DNA from: Acidobacteriota bacterium
GTDB taxonomy: Bacteria; Acidobacteriota; Terriglobia; Acidiferrales; UBA7541
DNA: 46,149 bases
Assembly: GCA_003166795.1 (NCBI GenBank)
Contig: PMUS01000080.1
Coordinates: forward strand, 1-46,149
Direction of reading: 5' to 3'
Below, one piece after another: positions 40,938 to 46,149 of this stretch; position 1 is the first letter of the stretch; the number at the start of each line of letters is the position of its first letter. The position numbers and the translations under genes were made by a program. Below the pieces are notes generated by a model. It did no database searches. It was not told where the DNA came from and saw nothing but the letters and a program-made list of their open reading frames with translations.

Positions 40938-42548
40938 CTACTCCCACTCGATCGTGCTCGGAGGCTTCGAGCTGATGTCGTAAACCACGCGATTGACGCC
41001 GGGAACTTCGTTCACAATTCGAACAGAAATTCTCTCGAGCACTTCCATGGGCAGACGCGTCCAGTCCGCGGTCATGGCATCGAGCGAATCCACTACCCGC
41101 ACCGCGATGGTGTCCGCATAGGTTCGGCCGTCACCCATCACTCCCACGCTTTGAACCGGTAGAAGGACCGCGAACGCCTGCCAGGTTTTTTCGTATAGCC
41201 CGGCGCGGCGAATCTCTTCCACCACGACCGCGTCTGCTCCGCGCAGAGTTTCGAGCTTTTCTCGCGTGATCGCGCCCAGTAGGCGAACGGCGAGCCCCGG
41301 ACCCGGAAACGGCTGCTTCACCAGAATCTCCTCCGGCAGCCCGAGTTCGCGGCCGATTTGCCGGACTTCGTCCTTGAATAGATCGCGCAAAGGTTCGATG
41401 AGAGCGAACGGCATGTCTTTCGGCAGTCCGCCCACATTGTGATGCGACTTGATGACTGCGGAGGGACCCTTCACCGAAACCGATTCTATGACGTCCGGGT
41501 AGAGCGTCCCCTGGACGAGGAACTTGACAGGAAGCCCCGCTTGCGCGCCGGCAAGAAGCTTGCGCTGTTCTTCGGCGAACACGGCAATGAACTCGCTTCC
41601 GATGATTTTGCGCTTCTGCTCGGGGTCCGTGACGCCTGCCAATTTCGTCAGAAACCTCTCGGATGCATCCACACCAATTACGTTCAAACCCAGGCGATCT
41701 CGAAGCAGCTCGAGCGTGTCGCGAAATTCATCGCGCCGCAGAAGCCCGGTGTCCACGAATACGTTTGTCAGCCGGTCGCCCATCGCGCGATGCACCAGCG
41801 CAGCCGCCACCGTGGAGTCCACGCCGCCGCTGAGCCCACAAATTGCCCGCGCGCCTTGGCTCTGTTTCCGGATTGCCTCAACCGTCTCAGCGATAAATCC
41901 AGCGCGATTCCAATTCTGCTTGGCACCGCAAACGGCGAAGACAAAATTGCGGAGGATATCGGTTCCCCGCTCCGTATGATTCACTTCGGGATGAAATTCC
42001 ACGCCGTAAAACCGCGACGCGGGATTTTCGACCGCCGCCACCGCATTGTCGGTCCGGGCGGTTACGTGGAATCCGGATGGCAACCCAACGACATGATCTC
42101 CGTGGCTGTTCCAGACGCTCAATTGCGCGGGTACTCCCGCGAAAAGCTTGGATTGGCATGCGATATCGAGCTGAGCGCGGCCATATTCACGGCGGTTCGC
42201 GGGTTCGACCTTGCCGCCGAGCGAGTGCGCGAGCCACTGCATTCCGTAGCAGATTCCGAGCACGGGAACTCCCAGCTCCAGTGTCTTTGGATCGCACACC
42301 GGAGCGTCCTTGTCATACACCGAGCTCGGGCCGCCTGACAGCACAATGCCGACGGGCTCCTGCGCGCGAATCTCCGCGACGCTGGCGGTGCACGGAAGGA
42401 TCGCGGAAAACACTTGCTGCTCGCGGATGCGACGGGCGATCAGTTGCGTATACTGGCCGCCAAAATCCAGCACGACGATTCCATGTTTCGTGCTCACCAT
42501 GCCTCCGTGCTCTTTTGCTGCCGCTGCGGCTCCGGGATTTGGCGCCAT
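40938..42548 (-). CDS. guaA: GMP synthase (glutamine-hydrolysing)
   Basis: A 536-residue enzyme that converts XMP, ATP and glutamine into GMP, the last step of guanine nucleotide synthesis. The class I glutamine amidotransferase domain (about 20-215) has GICYGMQW with the catalytic Cys, and the catalytic His/Glu in [10 protein letters not shown]. The ATP-pyrophosphatase domain contains the PP-loop [12 protein letters not shown] (about 235-246). The C-terminal dimerisation domain ends with the XMP-binding [11 protein letters not shown], complete. The length exceeds the usual 515-525 by a short leader; the ATG at 42548 has GGAGAG a few bases upstream. The SGNH hydrolase gene lies 26 bases upstream on the same strand. 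Confidence 0.97.
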   Translation of the reverse strand: MAPNPGAAAAAKEHGGMVSTKHGIVVLDFGGQYTQLIARRIREQQVFSAILPCTASVAEIRAQEPVGIVLSGGPSSVYDKDAPVCDPKTLELGVPVLGICYGMQWLAHSLGGKVEPANRREYGRAQLDIACQSKLFAGVPAQLSVWNSHGDHVVGLPSGFHVTARTDNAVAAVENPASRFYGVEFHPEVNHTERGTDILRNFVFAVCGAKQNWNRAGFIAETVEAIRKQSQGARAICGLSGGVDSTVAAALVHRAMGDRLTNVFVDTGLLRRDEFRDTLELLRDRLGLNVIGVDASERFLTKLAGVTDPEQKRKIIGSEFIAVFAEEQRKLLAGAQAGLPVKFLVQGTLYPDVIESVSVKGPSAVIKSHHNVGGLPKDMPFALIEPLRDLFKDEVRQIGRELGLPEEILVKQPFPGPGLAVRLLGAITREKLETLRGADAVVVEEIRRAGLYEKTWQAFAVLLPVQSVGVMGDGRTYADTIAVRVVDSLDAMTADWTRLPMEVLERISVRIVNEVPGVNRVVYDISSKPPSTIEWE

Positions 42549-42574
42549 TATCTCTCCGTCTGCGTTTTGGTCGT

Positions 42575-43843
42575 TTAGTGTTTCTTGTTGTTCTTGCCTT
42601 GGGTGAACAGCGCCAAATCAATCGCGTCGCCCATCGCCTTGTAACCCGCGTCGTTCGGGTGGAGGTGGTCTCCGCTATCGAACGCGGCGAGGCCCTTCGT
42701 AGGATGCTGCGGATCGCGCATAGTCGCATCGAAATCAATTACACCGTCGTACGCGCCACCGGTACGAATCCATGTGTTGACCGCCGTGCGTTTTGCTTCG
42801 CCATCGGCAGAATAGTAGGTCGCCCCCTCAAAGGGCAGCAGCGTGGCACCAATCACTTTGAGTCCGCGAACGTGAGCGCGCTCGATGAATTGACGGAGCC
42901 CGGCGATTACATCGTCGGCGCTGACTTCTTGATCCACCACGCCCGGAATATTCGAGAATCCGATGTCGTTGATGCCCAGGAGCACAATTACATCCCGCAC
43001 GCCCGCTTGCGCCAGGGCGTCATGCCCGAAACGCTCGAGAGCGTTGGGACCAATCATGTCGTGCCAGATCCGATTGCCACTGATTCCGGCATTCAGAACG
43101 GCGATCTGCGGAGCGTGGCCTGGACGAGCTAGGAGACGCTGCGCCAGCTCGCTCGGCCAGGTATGGTCGGTGTCCACCGTGGAGCGAGCGCCATCGGTGA
43201 TCGAATCACCGAACGTTACGACCGCTGCCGTATCATCCGGCGCAGTGACGTCAACACCCTCGATCCAATACCAGCAGGGCTGCGTGGTCGCGCCGGGGAG
43301 ATCCGCTTTTGAAGTAAAATCGCCCGGTCCCGAAATGTAGGTTGTGTGCAAACCGGTGGAGTGCCACGTCGGAGGACCGGTCTTGGCCGGCGCGTAAATG
43401 CTGATCGCCAAATTGCCCGAATGCGGAACATCGAGATCAACTGCGTCGCTGAGCACCTCCGCGCCGGCGGGAATCGTGATGGCCGCGCGTCCACTGAAGG
43501 TGAGCGGCCGGTCCGACGCCGGAATGATTGCCGAACCGCTGCCGCGTATGGCGAGATGCGCCGCCCCAACCGTTAGAGGAGTCGCGCCAAAAGCGTTTGA
43601 GACCCGCACTCGCACGCGGTGTCCGCCGATGGTCGTGTGCACGATCATGCGCACCGTCTGATTTTCGAATCCATCATTGGGAGCATTGCGGCCGGCGAAG
43701 CTGATTTGCCCATGCATCGAGGCGCTCCAAGTGCCGACCCAGTGCTCACTTTCCCAATTGTTCTGCGCGCGCGCCGCCGGCGCGATTGCGAGAGCGAGCG
43801 CCGCTACAGCCACCAACCAAAGTCGTCGTCCGTTGCCAAACAT
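42575..43843 (-). CDS. Secreted SGNH/GDSL hydrolase
   Basis: A 422-residue exported esterase-type hydrolase with a signal peptide ([19 protein letters not shown]). An N-terminal beta domain (about 35-195) is followed by the SGNH hydrolase fold. Block I is [11 protein letters not shown] with the catalytic Ser, block II GISGNRI provides Gly, block III GINDIG provides Asn, and block V DHLHPND provides Asp and His. This architecture is the pattern seen in secreted SGNH enzymes acting on esters of polysaccharides or lipids; the substrate here is not known. It lies between leuS and guaA on the same strand, with 26 bases on each side, so a shared transcript is likely although the functions are unrelated. 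Confidence 0.92.
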   Translation of the reverse strand: MFGNGRRLWLVAVAALALAIAPAARAQNNWESEHWVGTWSASMHGQISFAGRNAPNDGFENQTVRMIVHTTIGGHRVRVRVSNAFGATPLTVGAAHLAIRGSGSAIIPASDRPLTFSGRAAITIPAGAEVLSDAVDLDVPHSGNLAISIYAPAKTGPPTWHSTGLHTTYISGPGDFTSKADLPGATTQPCWYWIEGVDVTAPDDTAAVVTFGDSITDGARSTVDTDHTWPSELAQRLLARPGHAPQIAVLNAGISGNRIWHDMIGPNALERFGHDALAQAGVRDVIVLLGINDIGFSNIPGVVDQEVSADDVIAGLRQFIERAHVRGLKVIGATLLPFEGATYYSADGEAKRTAVNTWIRTGGAYDGVIDFDATMRDPQHPTKGLAAFDSGDHLHPNDAGYKAMGDAIDLALFTQGKNNKKH

Positions 43844-43869
43844 AATGCCTCCTGCGAATCGATTCGCCG

Positions 43870-46149
43870 TTAACGCAGCACGACGTTCACAAGTTTCTTC
43901 GGAACCACCACAATCCTCACGATTTCTTTACCGACTAGAAGCGGAGCGATGTGAGGGTCGCTCAGGGCGCGTTCTCTTGTCTCGTCCTCGCTTAGATTTG
44001 CATCCACCGACATCTTGCCGCGCAAACGACCGTTGATCTGAATGATGATCTCGATCTGATCTTCGCGCGTCAGATCCTCGCGGTACGCCGGCCACTTCTG
44101 CCGGGAGATTGTGCCTGAATTTCCAAGCATCTCCCACATCTCTTCGGCGATATGCGGCGTCATGGGCGAGAGCATCAGCACCATCACGGCGAGCACGCGC
44201 TTCAGGATCGCCGGCGAGACATCCTGATCGAGAGGCTCCTGGGCGTGGAGTTCGTTCACCAGCTCCATAACCAGCGCGATCGAGGTGTTGAAATGCCACC
44301 GCACCTCGAAATCATTCGTCACGCGTTTAAGCGTTTGATGCGTGCGACGGACAAGGATTTTCTCCTTGGCCGTTGCCTGAACCATATCCGTGAGCGAATT
44401 CCAATCAATGGAAACGCCGCGCAGGCGTTCGGCGTGCTTCTCGACCAACCGGTACACTCGATTCAGAAAGCGCGACGACCCTTCAATGCCCTGCTCGCTC
44501 CACTCGAGATCCTTTTCAGGCGGCGCCGCGAACAGCGTGTACATTCGCCCGGTGTCGCAGCCGTATTTATCGGACATGTCTATCGCGCCTACCACATTTC
44601 CACGCGACTTCGACATTGCCACTCCGCCCTTTTGCACCATCCCCTGCGTGAACAGCCGCGCGATCGGCTCGCCATGTTTCACCAACCCGAGGTCGCGCAT
44701 CACCTTGCAGAAAAAACGGGAGTAGAGCAGGTGCAGGATCGCGTGTGTGATGCCGCCGACGTACTGGTCAATGGGGAACCAGTAGGCGGCTTTCTGCGGG
44801 CCGAAGGGCGCCTTGTCGTTGTGCGGGTCAGTGTAACGATAGAAATACCACGAGGAATCAACGAAAGTGTCCATCGTGTCCGTTTCGCGGCGTGCCGGGC
44901 CGCCGCATTTCGGGCATTTCGTGTTTACGAATTCCGGCACGCTGGCGAGCGGCGACTGCCCCGCTGTCGCAATCGCCAGTTGCTCCGGCAAACGCACGGG
45001 CAACTGGTCGTCCGGCACCGGGACCATGCCATCTTTTTCGCAGTAAATCACGGGAATAGGCGTGCCCCAATACCGCTGCCTCGAGACGCCCCAATCCTTC
45101 AGGCGATACGTGGTCTCGCCCGTGCCAAACTTTTTCGCCGAGGCGTCGGCGGTCATTTTCTCGATGGCCTGGTCGGTGGTGAGGCCGGAATACGGGCCCG
45201 AATCGGCGAGGCGTCCATGCTCGGTGTAGGCCTCGTTCATCCGATCGGCGCGCAACGGCGCGCCCTGCAAAGGTTGGATTACAATTTTCACGGGCAAGCC
45301 GTATTTGTCGGCGAATTCGTAGTCGCGCTGGTCGTGCGCCGGGACGCACATCACCGCGCCTGTTCCGTACTCGGCGAGGACAAAATTCGCCACCCAGATC
45401 GGCACTTGCTCGCTGGAAAATGGATTCACGGCGAAGCGGCCGGTAAAGAAGCCTTCCTTCTCGGCCGTGGCGACGTCCGCGGCGCGCGTGCTTTTCTGCC
45501 GCATAGCCTTGAGGCGAGCGTCCGTCGCAGTGCGCCCCGGCACTCCCTCGAGCAATTTGCCCAATTGCGGATGCCCGGCGGCCACAACGATGGCGGAGGC
45601 GCCGTAAATCGTGTCCACGCGCGTCGTGAAAACCTCAAGGCTCATGTCGGACATTCCCGCGACGTCGAATCGCACCCGTGTGCCTTTCGATTTGCCGATC
45701 CAGTTTCGCTGCATCACCAGAACGCGCTCAGGCCATCCGGACGCGAGTTGCGTCATATCCGCGAGCAGCTCGTCCGAATACTTCGTGATTCGCAGGAACC
45801 ACTGCTCGAGTTCCTTCTGCTCGACCTGCGTCGTCTCATGCCGCCAACAAAAGCCGTCAATCACCTGTTCATTGGCCAGAACAGTGAGGCATTCGGGACA
45901 CCAATTGACCTTGCTCTTTTTGCGGTACGCGATTCCCTTCTCGAGCATGCGCAGGAAAAACCATTGGTTCCACTTGTAATACTCCGGCTCGCAAGTGGAA
46001 ATTTCGCGGCGCCAGTCGTAGCTGAATCCGAAGCGCTTCAGGACCCGGCGGAACTCCTGTATGTTTGCGTTCGTCCAATCGCGCGGGTGAATTCCGTTCT
46101 TGATGGCGGCGTTTTCCGCCGGCAATCCGAAGGCGTCCCAGCCCATGGG
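43870..46149 (-). CDS. leuS: Leucyl-tRNA synthetase, 3' part
   Basis: Class I aminoacyl-tRNA synthetase; about 759 C-terminal residues are visible and the frame is open at the window edge, so the start lies outside. [19 protein letters not shown] at the edge is just after the HIGH-type motif. The zinc/insert region has [16 protein letters not shown]. The CP1 editing domain (about 200-420) includes [13 protein letters not shown] and [13 protein letters not shown]. The KMSKS loop is MSKSRGN. Then comes the anticodon-binding helical domain, and the C-terminal domain ends [15 protein letters not shown]. All catalytic parts in the visible portion are intact. The bacterial LeuS-type editing site with [12 protein letters not shown] is present. 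Confidence 0.96.
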   Translation of the reverse strand, partial: PMGWDAFGLPAENAAIKNGIHPRDWTNANIQEFRRVLKRFGFSYDWRREISTCEPEYYKWNQWFFLRMLEKGIAYRKKSKVNWCPECLTVLANEQVIDGFCWRHETTQVEQKELEQWFLRITKYSDELLADMTQLASGWPERVLVMQRNWIGKSKGTRVRFDVAGMSDMSLEVFTTRVDTIYGASAIVVAAGHPQLGKLLEGVPGRTATDARLKAMRQKSTRAADVATAEKEGFFTGRFAVNPFSSEQVPIWVANFVLAEYGTGAVMCVPAHDQRDYEFADKYGLPVKIVIQPLQGAPLRADRMNEAYTEHGRLADSGPYSGLTTDQAIEKMTADASAKKFGTGETTYRLKDWGVSRQRYWGTPIPVIYCEKDGMVPVPDDQLPVRLPEQLAIATAGQSPLASVPEFVNTKCPKCGGPARRETDTMDTFVDSSWYFYRYTDPHNDKAPFGPQKAAYWFPIDQYVGGITHAILHLLYSRFFCKVMRDLGLVKHGEPIARLFTQGMVQKGGVAMSKSRGNVVGAIDMSDKYGCDTGRMYTLFAAPPEKDLEWSEQGIEGSSRFLNRVYRLVEKHAERLRGVSIDWNSLTDMVQATAKEKILVRRTHQTLKRVTNDFEVRWHFNTSIALVMELVNELHAQEPLDQDVSPAILKRVLAVMVLMLSPMTPHIAEEMWEMLGNSGTISRQKWPAYREDLTREDQIEIIIQINGRLRGKMSVDANLSEDETRERALSDPHIAPLLVGKEIVRIVVVPKKLVNVVLR

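Overview
The window is GC-rich bacterial chromosome, most probably from a soil-type Acidobacteriota (Terriglobia-like). This is inferred from the gene families present: a DUF2934/Hsp20-like fusion, a PilZ-receiver protein, a YpdA-type bacillithiol reductase, a bacterial deoxyhypusine-synthase homologue, a TolQ-TolR-TonB/TolA-TolB-Pal-CpoB operon, and many short palindromic intergenic repeats. No rRNA, tRNA, CRISPR array, transposase or intact prophage was recognised.

Region 1 (1-8 kb): the 3' end of lgt, a two-gene operon (degenerate receiver plus DUF2934/Hsp20-like), a NarL-type response regulator, a small nucleic-acid-type beta protein, a cold-shock protein, a YhbW-like flavin monooxygenase, a PilZ-receiver protein whose phosphoacceptor Asp is Glu, and a zinc-ribbon protein. 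The intergenic gaps are filled with three families of palindromic repeats, some of which look like intrinsic terminators. Region 2 (8-13.8 kb) is an accessory island: four leftward unknown or replication-initiator-like genes, one rightward gene with a good promoter and RBS, then about 2.8 kb without a convincing gene that includes degenerate tandem repeats of about 85-103 nt. Region 3 (13.8-25 kb): an isolated nuoI, ypdA, a large secreted TPR protein, a DUF4845-like protein, an alpha/beta hydrolase, a secreted metallo-beta-lactamase-fold protein, a cytochrome P460, a Tat-exported HAD dehalogenase and parAB.

Region 4 (25-37 kb): a CPBP membrane protease, the miaB - bifunctional nuclease - cupin-like operon, a TonB-C protein, the deoxyhypusine-synthase-like gene, and the complete Tol-Pal cell-envelope operon (tolQ, tolR, tolA/tonB-like, tolB, pal, cpoB). 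Region 5 (37-46 kb): ssb, an ECF sigma factor / zinc-finger anti-sigma / Spy-like / MacB-type ATPase operon, an XRE regulator, guaA, a secreted SGNH hydrolase and the 3' part of leuS.

Themes across the window: (i) several genes (ssb, nuoI, miaB, XRE) have an extended -10 so close to the start codon that their mRNAs should be leaderless or nearly so; (ii) tolQ appears to start at an ATT codon with a strong Shine-Dalgarno and its own promoter; (iii) the palindromic repeats keep their flanks while the arms of the hairpin change in a compensated way, and they are seen only in the first 23.4 kb.
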